In this document: positions 48,453 to 56,912 of the stretch, in pieces | How positions within the stretch are numbered: the stretch's first letter is position 1 | Layout of the letters: each line of letters opens with the position of its first letter | Assembly (NCBI GenBank): GCA_021654635.1 | Contig: AP025179.1 | Coordinates: 4,464,001 to 4,528,000, forward strand | Direction of reading: 5' to 3' | DNA: 64,000 nucleotides | Source of the DNA: Mycobacterium kiyosense | GTDB lineage: Bacteria > Actinomycetota > Actinomycetes > Mycobacteriales > Mycobacteriaceae | Program-made: the position numbers and the translations under genes | Notes under the pieces: model-generated | Databases searched by the model: none | What the model saw: only the letters and a program-made list of their open reading frames with translations | Told to the model about the DNA's origin: nothing

Positions 48453-48622
48453 ACGTCAACGGCTCGACTGACCACTACCACCATGCCGAGGCGGGCCGTC
48501 ACCCCGGAGTCGAAGCCGGGTTACATTCGGGTGGGTAGCCGACCCGTACGGTCGGACGAATATGTCAACAGTGCGGCACGAAGCACCAATCATGCTCTAG
48601 CACTTGATTTTTCGCCGGGACG

Positions 48623-49447
48623 TTACTGGATTGCGCGGGTTGCGTTGCCGTTCAGCAGCTCCGGTGCCCGCGCCACTCTTGCCGACATGCGCTCCGCGTG
48701 GTTGATCAGCAGATCCAGCGTGGCGAGACCGATCGCGATGGTCAGCGCCGCGGCCAGCCATCGCAGCGGCGCGCAAGCGTGCGCATTGAGTGCACTGAAG
48801 ATCGGCCACCCGACCGCGACGCTGCCGGCGGCGTCGAACATCATGGGCAGGAACGGCAGATACAACGTGCGCCAGCCGGTGAAGGTGTCACCGGCGGCCA
48901 ACAGCAGCACCGCCAGCGCCAGCGGCCCCACCGGGTTGATGACGATCCAATACGCGGGAAAGCCGGCAATCTTCATGGGTGCATCGCCGTAGTAGCTGTA
49001 GATGCCGCTGGCCAAGACCGGCAGCTCCACCGCGACATCAATCACCGCCAACACGCCAACCCAGGCCCACAGTTGACGACGTGTCATACCCCGGCGCAAC
49101 GCCTGCAGAATCAGATAGGGCATTCCGCCGAAGAACACGATGTAGATGCCCAAGCCCCACATCGGAACCCGCGAGAAGGTGTCGAGCACGGTCCATTGAC
49201 CAGCGACCGGATGCCACACCAGGCCCAGCACATCGTCGATGGGTTCGTTGAAGTACGCCCCCGCTCCCCCGAGGAGGAGCAGCGCCAGCATGACCGATCG
49301 GGTTCGGGCGATCTCCCGTATTGCGTACCCGGCGAAGCCGACCACCAGCACCGCCATGGCGACCGTCGCGACGAGCTGCGCCGTTGCAGGCATCGTCGTG
49401 CCGTCGGGGGTCGCCGGCAAATCGAAATGCCCGCGGATCCAAGTCAT
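48623..49447 (-). CDS. Polytopic membrane protein, divergent AveC relative
   Basis: 274 residues, about seven membrane segments. YFNEPIDDVLGLVWHP, VPMWGLGIYIVFFGGMPYL, and IDVAVELPVLASGIYSYYGD followed by AGFPAYWIVIN. These blocks recur in 49444-50256 and 40273-41126. ATG 49447 overlaps the previous stop (ATGA-type), so it is co-translated with its paralogue. Family unnamed to me; AveC relationship is inference from motif spacing. Confidence 0.75.
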   Translation of the reverse strand: MTWIRGHFDLPATPDGTTMPATAQLVATVAMAVLVVGFAGYAIREIARTRSVMLALLLLGGAGAYFNEPIDDVLGLVWHPVAGQWTVLDTFSRVPMWGLGIYIVFFGGMPYLILQALRRGMTRRQLWAWVGVLAVIDVAVELPVLASGIYSYYGDAPMKIAGFPAYWIVINPVGPLALAVLLLAAGDTFTGWRTLYLPFLPMMFDAAGSVAVGWPIFSALNAHACAPLRWLAAALTIAIGLATLDLLINHAERMSARVARAPELLNGNATRAIQ

Positions 49448-50256
49448 TGTTGCTGAAGTTCGCGCGTCGAGGCCAGGTCTCGCCGCAGCTTAAGGGTGTG
49501 CGTGTAGATCCAGCGCGCCGACGCATCGAGTATTGCCAAACCGATTGCGCAGGAGGCGACTGCCCCCGTCCAGCTGACCCAGCCGGAGGCACCGGGCACG
49601 TGCAGCGCGTTGTACACCGGCAGACCTACCGCGGCGCTGCAGCCGGCGTCGGTGACCAGGGGCAGAAACAGCACCAGCACTTTACGCCAGCCGGTGAAGT
49701 AGCCGGGCGCCGCAAACAGGATGGCGGCGCACAGGATTGGGCCCGTGGTGTTGATGAACAGCCAGTACAACGGAAATCCGCCGATGCTCATCGGAACCTG
49801 GCCGTAGCCGAAATAGGTGTAGAGCCGAAAGTGCAGCAGCGGCAACTCGATCAGCAGATCAGCCACGAAGGTGATCGCGATCCCCGTCCAGAATGCGCGC
49901 GGCGTGAAGTTGAGCCTGCGCAGCTCCAACAGCAGCACATACGCGATGCCGCCGAAGAAGATGATGTAGGTGGGCAGTCCCCAATGCGGTATCGGCCCCA
50001 TCGTCTCGAACACCACATCCTGGCCTGGTCGAGGATGGTGCACCAATCCCAGGATGTCGTCGAGCGGTTCGTTGAGGAGCGCGATGCCGCCACCTGCCAG
50101 CATCACCAATCCCAGCGGCGACCCGGTCCGCCGCCACTGGCGCACCGCAAAGATCACGAATCCGACGACCACCAGCCAGAGCACGATTTCGGCGACCGTC
50201 TGAGGCGTCCGCGGGAACACCATCGACGGCGGTGTCGGGATGTTGAATTGGCCCAT
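49444..50256 (-). CDS. Polytopic membrane protein, divergent AveC relative
   Basis: 270 residues, about seven membrane segments. LLNEPLDDILGLVHHP, IPHWGLPTYIIFFGGIAYV, VADLLIELPLLHFRLYTYFGYG and IGGFPLYWLFIN. Nearest relative is the adjacent 48623 gene; the pair looks like a tandem duplication. It follows the FAD oxidoreductase by 5 bases, so all three share one transcript. Confidence 0.75.
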   Translation of the reverse strand: MGQFNIPTPPSMVFPRTPQTVAEIVLWLVVVGFVIFAVRQWRRTGSPLGLVMLAGGGIALLNEPLDDILGLVHHPRPGQDVVFETMGPIPHWGLPTYIIFFGGIAYVLLLELRRLNFTPRAFWTGIAITFVADLLIELPLLHFRLYTYFGYGQVPMSIGGFPLYWLFINTTGPILCAAILFAAPGYFTGWRKVLVLFLPLVTDAGCSAAVGLPVYNALHVPGASGWVSWTGAVASCAIGLAILDASARWIYTHTLKLRRDLASTRELQQQ

Positions 50257-50261
50257 TTTCG

Positions 50262-51623
50262 TCAGACCGCCAGCGCGGCCGGCGAAAGTGCTTGTAACAG
50301 TTCACGTGCGGCACGTTCGCCGGCTGTCGTAGCCGTGTTGACATTGCCCGAGGAGTTGTAGGAACCCGCGAGATGGATGCGACTTTTCAGATCCCGGGAG
50401 GCATGGAAACGGCCCAGAGCGCGATACAGCCCGGGGTGGCTGTAGACAAGCACGGGATACCACCGGTTGACTCGTACGAACTCGATCGCGTCACCCAAAC
50501 CGGGTATCGCCTTCTCGGCGTCGGGCAGGACGTCGGCCAGGATCTGCTCATCGCTGGCGTCCATGTGGTCAACGGCCCATTGGTTCATCATGAACAGCGA
50601 CACCAGGCCTTTGCCCGCCGGCGCCCGGCCCGGCGCCTTGTTGTGTTCCAGAATGACCGCGAACAAGCCCTCGGATACCGGCCGTGGAACCACGACGAAG
50701 GAAGCCGGACAGTCGGGAACCCGATTCAATGCCAGGTTTATCGACATTGTCGAGGTGTAATTCAGCTCCCGCAAGAACTTCGCCCGCTCCGGATCCAGCT
50801 GCGGCACGAGGTCGGGAACCCGGTTGCCCATCGAGCTGACGATGGCCCCGGCGCCACGCTCGGTGTACTGCTTGCCGTCGGGTCCGACACACGTGACCGT
50901 CACGCCGCCTGCGTCTTCGACCACCTCGACCACTTCGGTGTTCAAGCGAACGTCGGGTATGGCTGCGGCCAGCCGTTCGGGAAACGACGAATATCCGTCG
51001 CGGAAGGCATACAGCTTGGTGCCCAACACCTTCTGCCAGAGGAAGAAGAACTCCACGACAGAGATGACGCTGGCCGGAACTCCAGCCCCGCCACGCACCG
51101 TCGGCTCGATCAAGTAGTCGTACAACTCCCCGTCGAGACCGCGGCGCCGGCAGTACTGCTCGGGTGTTTCGATGTCGTAGGCACCGGCGATGGACAAGTC
51201 CTCGTAGCTGAGCAGGTTGCGTAGCCTGAACGAGTCGGCGGCCAGCCGGGCAACCTTGAGCTTCGAACCCAGCGACAGCAACTTGGTCCGGGCGGCATCC
51301 AGGACGAGCCGATTCGCTCGTAGGTAGTGCATCTGATCCCCGCGCATAAAACCCATCAGCGAGTTCGCCGGTATCAATTCGTCCGCCATGCCGATGTCGT
51401 GGACGAGCCGCATCACGCTGTCGTAGGCGGCGGGCAAGATCGTCGTGCCGGCTTCCATCAGATAACCGTCGCGCTTGATCGAAAGCAGTTGTCCACCAAC
51501 ACGATCGCGGGATTCCATCACCACGACAGGGCGACCTGCTTCGTGCAGCCGCCACGCCGCCGCCAGGCCGGACGGTCCGGCTCCGACGATGTACACCTTC
51601 GAGGGATCAGACATGGTGTGCAT
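50262..51623 (-). CDS. FAD-dependent amine-oxidase/protoporphyrinogen-oxidase-like oxidoreductase
   Basis: 453 residues. FAD motif VYIVGAGPSGLAAAWRLHEAGRPVVVMESRDRVGG at the N-terminus and HLAGSYNSSGNVNTATTAGERAA at the C-terminus. The QYCRRRGLDGELYDYLIEPTVRGG segment is like the HemY/amine oxidase group and distinct from the GHNGL proteins here. Start ATG 51623 or 51614. First in an operon with two AveC-like relatives. Oxidises an unknown substrate. Confidence 0.8.
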   Translation of the reverse strand: MHTMSDPSKVYIVGAGPSGLAAAWRLHEAGRPVVVMESRDRVGGQLLSIKRDGYLMEAGTTILPAAYDSVMRLVHDIGMADELIPANSLMGFMRGDQMHYLRANRLVLDAARTKLLSLGSKLKVARLAADSFRLRNLLSYEDLSIAGAYDIETPEQYCRRRGLDGELYDYLIEPTVRGGAGVPASVISVVEFFFLWQKVLGTKLYAFRDGYSSFPERLAAAIPDVRLNTEVVEVVEDAGGVTVTCVGPDGKQYTERGAGAIVSSMGNRVPDLVPQLDPERAKFLRELNYTSTMSINLALNRVPDCPASFVVVPRPVSEGLFAVILEHNKAPGRAPAGKGLVSLFMMNQWAVDHMDASDEQILADVLPDAEKAIPGLGDAIEFVRVNRWYPVLVYSHPGLYRALGRFHASRDLKSRIHLAGSYNSSGNVNTATTAGERAARELLQALSPAALAV

Positions 51624-51660
51624 GTTATCAAACAGTGAATACGTTAAACAGACACTCTGT
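51624..51660. promoter_or_regulatory. Repeat-rich regulatory gap with TATCAAACA and ACACTCTGT
   Basis: GTTATCAAACAG (51624-51635) and GTTAAACAG (51643-51651) form a gapped direct repeat, followed by ACACTCTGT (51652-51660). Both 9-mers recur fused at 29737-29751. It sits between the FAD gene and TetR 51693, so it may be that TetR's site. Confidence 0.4.
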
Positions 51661-51692
51661 ATGAGTGCGCGTACAGGGCATATACTTCGCGC

Positions 51693-52397
51693 GTGGCCGC
51701 ATCACCTCCCCGCCCGCTGCAACTGTCCCGGGCCCAACGCCGAAGCATGCTCGGCCGCCATTTCGTCGGCGTCGTCGAAGAACTAGTGGCGAACGGGGTG
51801 AGATATGCCGACCTGAGCGTCGAAGCGATAATCACCGCGGGCGGGATCTCGCGATCCACTTTCTATGTCTATTTCGATGACAAGGGCGATCTTCTCGTCG
51901 CCATGGCGCAAGACGTCATCGGCGAGCTGATCGCCGATGGCTCCTCGTGGTGGGACCTACCGGTCAACGCAACCCGCGAGGATCTGCACAAAGCCATGCG
52001 AGTGCCGATCGACACCTATCGCAGACACCGCACGATTCTGGGCACGATTGCCGAGACCGCCGCCTACGATCCGCGCGCACAAGAACAGCAGCAGCATCTG
52101 ATCGGTCAGGTGGTGCGCGCGCTGACTGCCTATATCGGCGACGCACAGCGCGCCGGGGTGGCCGATACCGAGCTGGATTCCGCACGCACTGCGCAGTGGC
52201 TCATCTGGATGATCGAACGCGGGCTCTATCAGCTTGTCGGCTCCGCCGGCGACGAGGAGGTCGAGCTCCAGCTCGATGCCCTCGTCGAAATCGTCTGGCG
52301 GGTGGTGTATCTCAGCGGCCGCGGCGCGGCACCCCGGCGCGCTAAGGCGCCGACCACCAAACCGACCCGCGCGACCGGGCGGCAGTCGTCTACCTAG
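51693..52397 (+). CDS. TetR-family regulator
   Basis: 234 residues from GTG 51693. HTH SVEAIITAGGISRSTFYVYFDDKGDLL; LIWMIERGLYQLVGSAG is the shared C-terminal signature. Extra Lys/Arg/Pro-rich tail (RRAKAPTTKPTRATGRQ). Divergent from the FAD and AveC-relative operon. Convergent with the next TetR with only 10 bases between stops. Confidence 0.85.
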   Translation: MAASPPRPLQLSRAQRRSMLGRHFVGVVEELVANGVRYADLSVEAIITAGGISRSTFYVYFDDKGDLLVAMAQDVIGELIADGSSWWDLPVNATREDLHKAMRVPIDTYRRHRTILGTIAETAAYDPRAQEQQQHLIGQVVRALTAYIGDAQRAGVADTELDSARTAQWLIWMIERGLYQLVGSAGDEEVELQLDALVEIVWRVVYLSGRGAAPRRAKAPTTKPTRATGRQSST

Positions 52398-52407
52398 GTC
52401 GACGAGG

Positions 52408-53073
52408 CTAATGGCCTACCGGCAGATCACTTTGGGCCCTAGGGCCCCCGGTGACACCGTAGAGCAGCATCCGAGTCAGTTCGTTGATCTGGCGGGTCTT
52501 GCCGGGGCGACGCTGATCGGGCGGGAACACCCAGTCGTCGAGCAGCACCAGGGCCAGGACGGATCCCACCGATACGGCCACACTCACCGGCGCGTCGAGG
52601 CTGCGGAAGTTGCGAGCTTCGCTGTGTTCCAGCAGCACTCGCCGTGGCGTGCTGAGATTGTTGGCCAGCCTCTCGCTGACCCTGGTGGCGACTGCGGCCA
52701 ACCCCGGGTCGGTGCCGCTGATCCGGGCCGCGACCAGGGTGCTCAGCAGTCCACGGTGCTGGTCGACGAGTCCGTAGAACCCTTTCACGAAGGCCTCAGC
52801 CACCTGCATCGGGTCGGCGGAGGCTGTCGTCTTCGCATCCCACGTCGTCGCCCAGTTGTCGACGAACTCGTTGAACGGGGCCAGGATCGTCGTCTCGAAC
52901 AGTTCGGCCTTGGAGCCGAAGTTGCGGAAGATGACCGATTCACCGACGCCGGCTTTCTCGGCGATCTGCCGGGTCAGGGTGCCGTGGTAGCCGTGCGCCG
53001 AGAAAAGGTCATGCGCGGCCTTGAGGATGAGTTCCTTGACCGTGTCAGGTGCGCGGCGGGCGCCCCGCCGCAC
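52408..53073 (-). CDS. TetR-family regulator
   Basis: 221 residues. HTH ILKAAHDLFSAHGYHGTLTRQIAEKAGVGESVIFRNFGSKAELFE; the ligand domain ends QINELTRMLLYGV. Of a different subgroup from its neighbour at 51693. An AveC gene lies upstream on the same strand across 158 bases. Confidence 0.85.
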   Translation of the reverse strand: MRRGARRAPDTVKELILKAAHDLFSAHGYHGTLTRQIAEKAGVGESVIFRNFGSKAELFETTILAPFNEFVDNWATTWDAKTTASADPMQVAEAFVKGFYGLVDQHRGLLSTLVAARISGTDPGLAAVATRVSERLANNLSTPRRVLLEHSEARNFRSLDAPVSVAVSVGSVLALVLLDDWVFPPDQRRPGKTRQINELTRMLLYGVTGGPRAQSDLPVGH

Positions 53074-53231
53074 GACGGTTGATTCGGTCGACAGCCTCGC
53101 TCACCCCTCTCGCATGCCGGCAATCTCAGCCATGACAGGTTGCCGTGCAAAAGCCTAGCGTGGCCGGCCCGCGTACTGGTTGAGCCTCGAGCAACGGCAT
53201 CACGGGAGGACCCGAGGATCACCGACGCGTA

Positions 53232-54305
53232 TCAGTGCCCGGCGGCGGGGATGAAGGTGTTGGCGACCGGCATCCGGAAGCCGGGGCTGCCAGGGCACGG
53301 CCCGTAGGTGGTGGGCGCGGTCGAATGCGGGTTGCCCGGGATGTTGCACAGCCCATTGACGAGGTGGGCCGGGTAGTCCGTCGGGTAGGGCGATGCGTGC
53401 AGTCCGGCGGGGATCTGCACCAGCAGCAGTGCCCACATCGACATGGCGAACACGGCGATGGTGGCCAAGACGCTCACGGTGGTCCGGGCGGCCGGATGGA
53501 AAGACTCCAGCCCACGCTCGGTGATCGTTTGGCCCTTGTCGTCGCGGAAGTAACGCACCGCGGCGAAGGTGGTGAAAACTATTCCGGTGGTGAGATATTC
53601 AGCCCAGGCGTAGCGCTGTCCGTTGGCGAACAGTGAGAACGACGCGGGCGCGCCGGGCAGGCCCCAGAGGTTGAACAGGAAAGTAGGCGCCTCCAGGCAG
53701 AAGCCCAGGAAAAGTCCGTAGGCATAGGCGAATGCCAGTAACGCGACGGTGCTGATCTGGGGAACGCGTCGCTGCACGACCCGCATGCCGTGGTTGAGGA
53801 TTATCGAGAAACCCAACAGCCCGAACGGGTAGATGAACATGATGAACACCGGTTGTGGCATCAGACCGGCGGTCGGGTTGACCACCCCCGGGGCCTGGGC
53901 AACCCAGGTGTTGAGGTTGAGCCATTGCGAGCTGTACATGAAGTTGGGCTGCATCCAGTTGACCATCGGGTCCCAGAACAGCGTGAAAAACCCGGCTATG
54001 ACCACGATGCCGTCGAAGACCAGACGCCGTTGCTGAAGGCATTGGCGCACAACATGAATGCTGATCACCACCACGGCCACCGCCATGATCGTCTCGTAGC
54101 CACGTGCGACCCACCAGGACGCATCGCCGGGGTCGCGGGTGGCAGTGATCTGAGTGGGGCCCGAGGCCAGCCAGGCTCCCCACGTCCAGAGCGCATAGCC
54201 GGCCACCAGGGCACCGATCACCGCAAGAATGACCGGGGCCGGCACTTGTCGGGGCGGTGCCGACACCGGAAGCGGCCGGCGGTGATCCGCTGCGACGGCG
54301 GACAT
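53232..54305 (-). CDS. AveC-like membrane protein
   Basis: 357 residues from ATG 54305; GGGAGG lies 6 bases upstream, which rules against the ATG at 54317 that overlaps it. Motifs: FTLFWDPMVNWMQPNFMYSS, YFRDDKGQTITERGLESF, and the ending YGPCPGSPGF shared with the copy at 33571. The usual DxxxE element is replaced by GFCLEAPTFLFNLWG, keeping the Glu. Lies between two TetR genes. Confidence 0.8.
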   Translation of the reverse strand: MSAVAADHRRPLPVSAPPRQVPAPVILAVIGALVAGYALWTWGAWLASGPTQITATRDPGDASWWVARGYETIMAVAVVVISIHVVRQCLQQRRLVFDGIVVIAGFFTLFWDPMVNWMQPNFMYSSQWLNLNTWVAQAPGVVNPTAGLMPQPVFIMFIYPFGLLGFSIILNHGMRVVQRRVPQISTVALLAFAYAYGLFLGFCLEAPTFLFNLWGLPGAPASFSLFANGQRYAWAEYLTTGIVFTTFAAVRYFRDDKGQTITERGLESFHPAARTTVSVLATIAVFAMSMWALLLVQIPAGLHASPYPTDYPAHLVNGLCNIPGNPHSTAPTTYGPCPGSPGFRMPVANTFIPAAGH

Positions 54306-54396
54306 GGTGCCTCCCATCGGGGCAACTCGAAAACACTGGCTCGAACTCAGCGTACAGCTTAGGGCGACATGCCGACAAGTATTGTCGTGGTGTCGC

Positions 54397-54963
54397 CTAG
54401 CAGTCGACGAACACGGACGGCACGGCGTAGGTGCGAAACTCCCTGCGCAGGGCCGCGGCGTCGAGGTTTTCCCGCAGCAGGGCGAAGCTGATCACCCCGA
54501 GCAACCACTGACTGGCTTCGTCGACCACCACACCGGGACGCAGTTGCCCGGCGGCCGCCGCCTCCTCGAGCACCGGTCGCAGACTCTTGGCCAGCAGTGC
54601 CTGAACGGCGGTGGCGCCACCGATGATCCGATCGACGGTCTCGGGCGGCAATGCCTCGGCCAGTGCGCCGAATTCCTCGTCTCCGCTGGCGATTTCGACA
54701 GCCCGGGCAAGTACTTCGACGAAACGTTCGCGCAGGCCGGCCGGCGCGTCGACCAACGCTGCGTCCAAGCGCTGTTGCAATTCACCGCAACATGCCACCA
54801 GAGCGAGTTCGATGAGTTCGTCGCGACCGCTGACGAAGTCGTACAGCGTCTGGCGCGCCAACTTGGCTTCCTTGGCGATGTCGGCCATTCGCGTGCGCGC
54901 CACGCCGTAGCGGGCGAACACCGCCCGGGCAGCGCTGACGATTCCTGCAGTTGTGGCGTCCAT
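54397..54963 (-). CDS. TetR-family regulator
   Basis: 188 residues. HTH IVSAARAVFARYGVARTRMADIAKEAKLARQTLYDFVSGRDELI. Upstream is a 302-base gap with a promoter for the divergent FAD oxidoreductase, so it may control that gene and the AveC copies on either side. Confidence 0.85.
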   Translation of the reverse strand: MDATTAGIVSAARAVFARYGVARTRMADIAKEAKLARQTLYDFVSGRDELIELALVACCGELQQRLDAALVDAPAGLRERFVEVLARAVEIASGDEEFGALAEALPPETVDRIIGGATAVQALLAKSLRPVLEEAAAAGQLRPGVVVDEASQWLLGVISFALLRENLDAAALRREFRTYAVPSVFVDC

Positions 54964-55070
54964 CGACGGTCCTGTCTGACGGCAGGTCGCGGCTCCTGCC
55001 CGACCTGATATGCGGCGATTCTATGACCGGCGCCGAGGTCTCACCGCCGGGAACCGCGCCGGCCGAAGCG

Positions 55071-55111
55071 TTGACATCGTTGCGACGATGTGGATATTTT
55101 GAGACTGATAT
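55071..55111 (+). promoter_or_regulatory. Promoter TTGACA-N18-TATTTT with overlapping TTTGAGA element
   Basis: TTGACA 55071-55076, TATTTT 55095-55100, then TTTGAGACTGATAT (55098-55111) at the start-site region. It drives the FAD oxidoreductase at 55266. The rest of the gap 54964-55265 has no gene. A similar TTTGAGA element lies upstream of the AveC gene at 57977. Confidence 0.5.
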
Positions 55112-55265
55112 TCCAATTAATTCAGGTGTGCGGATCCGGCGGCTCGCATCGACGCGGGGTTCCGTCTCGGCATCTCAGGGAACGGAATGACCGGATCCGT
55201 TGATGCCCTTGAGGTTTCACTCAGCGTCTCAACCCGCTGATCGCCGGCGACGATGGAGTACAAGG

Positions 55266-56861
55266 ATGACGACGCCCGAACTCTGCGACGACTACCACTA
55301 CATCGTGGTCGGCGGTGGCCACAACGGACTCAGCGCGGCGTGCACCCTGGCCGGTTCCGGAGCCACCGTGCTGGTCCTGGAGCAGCGTCCCCACCTGGGC
55401 GGATTGGCCAATAGTGGGGCGTTTGTGGCCGAGGCGCCACACCACATTCTGAGCCTGGGCGCGATGGACGACATGTTCATGTCGTGTACGACGTTCATCT
55501 CCGATCTCGGCCTGCATCGCTACGGCTACCGCAGCACGCCGGTGCAGGCCCCGTACGGCTGGATCGGTGCGGACGGGTCCACGCTGCTGCTGTTCCACGA
55601 CCTGAACCGCACGCTGGCCGAGGTGCGGCGATTCTCGGCCAAAGACGCCCGCACCTACGCCGATCTACAACCGGCGCTGTCCTGGATTTTCCAGGCGCTG
55701 ACCACCGTCATGCCACATCATCCCGCGCAGTTACCGAAAGCGGAGCTGGGCAAACTGCTGCTCAAACTCGCTCCCAGTCGGGCGATTCGGCGCCAGCTGG
55801 GCCGAATAATGTCGCACAACCTGATCGACCTGATGGCCGATACCTTCGACAGCGACCAGATGCGATCGCTGGCCACGTACTGGGGCAGCATGATCGGGCC
55901 GATCGATCACGACGGCGGTGGCTTCTACTGCGTCGGCCTGGCCGCGGTGCACCGCAAACCCGGCGTGATCCGGCCCCTCGGGGGTATGGGTGCGGTGATG
56001 GAGGCGATGGCGGCGTACGCGACTCAACGCGGCGCTCACGTCCGCACCGGTACCCCGGTGCAAAAGGTGATGGTCACCGATAATCGCACCACCGGAGTCG
56101 TCCTCGGCGACGGTTCAGAGATCCGTGCTACCCGCGGCGTACTCGCGGCGGTACCTCCACAGCTGGCCTACGGCGGGCTGCTCGAGGACGGCGTGCTGGA
56201 CTCGGCAACCCGGGCTAAGGTCGCGATCTTGCCGGCCAGTGGCAACAACTCGGCCACCTTCAAAATCGATGTCGCCCTGTCCGGGCGCGCCACCTACCCG
56301 AGGGGTGCCTTGCAGCGCCGCAAGATCGACGACTTCGACATCCGCAAGACGGCGCTGATGACCGGGACGTTCGAGCAGAACATCCGCCAGCTGCAGGCCA
56401 TCCGGGCTGGTGAGTCGCTTGAAAGTCCGCCGGTCTACATGGCCGTGCTTTCGGCCAACGACTCGGGATTGGCGCCGGAGGGCCAGGACGTCGTTTATCT
56501 GGCCGCCAACGTCCCCGCCCAACCGCGCGACGGCTGGGAGAAGACGAAAGCGGGAATGTCGGACGCGATCATGGGCTCGGTGCGTCAGCACCTGGACGGT
56601 TTCGACGGCGAGATTGGCCGAATCGAAACCAGCCCGGCCGATTTCGGCGATCAGTTCGCCACCCCGAACGGGTCCTACTTCCACGTCGACATGACCCCGC
56701 TCCGGCTGGCCATGAACCGGCCTGCGCCAGGCCTGGGCGGCTACCGCTCACCGGTGCGCAATTATTTCCACGCCGGAGCGGGCTCGCATCCCGGCGGCGG
56801 GGTCAGCGGCTGGCCTGGCCGACTCGCTGCCCAGACCGCGCTCGGGCAGCACGGCGCTTGA
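55266..56861 (+). CDS. FAD-dependent oxidoreductase, PYROXD2/CrtI-like
   Basis: 531 residues from ATG 55266, with GGAG 9 bases upstream; a longer frame reaches 55200. FAD motif VVGGGHNGLSAACTLAGSGATVLVLEQ; C-terminal HAGAGSHPGGGVSGWPGRLAA. Intact, third member of the GHNGL set with 5077-6771 and 28113-29709. Converges on an AveC gene. Substrate unknown. Confidence 0.85.
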   Translation: MTTPELCDDYHYIVVGGGHNGLSAACTLAGSGATVLVLEQRPHLGGLANSGAFVAEAPHHILSLGAMDDMFMSCTTFISDLGLHRYGYRSTPVQAPYGWIGADGSTLLLFHDLNRTLAEVRRFSAKDARTYADLQPALSWIFQALTTVMPHHPAQLPKAELGKLLLKLAPSRAIRRQLGRIMSHNLIDLMADTFDSDQMRSLATYWGSMIGPIDHDGGGFYCVGLAAVHRKPGVIRPLGGMGAVMEAMAAYATQRGAHVRTGTPVQKVMVTDNRTTGVVLGDGSEIRATRGVLAAVPPQLAYGGLLEDGVLDSATRAKVAILPASGNNSATFKIDVALSGRATYPRGALQRRKIDDFDIRKTALMTGTFEQNIRQLQAIRAGESLESPPVYMAVLSANDSGLAPEGQDVVYLAANVPAQPRDGWEKTKAGMSDAIMGSVRQHLDGFDGEIGRIETSPADFGDQFATPNGSYFHVDMTPLRLAMNRPAPGLGGYRSPVRNYFHAGAGSHPGGGVSGWPGRLAAQTALGQHGA

Positions 56862-56912
56862 CCGCCCACTGCACGGATCAGCGATGAATGTACTGCCGCA
56901 CAACGCAGTTGA

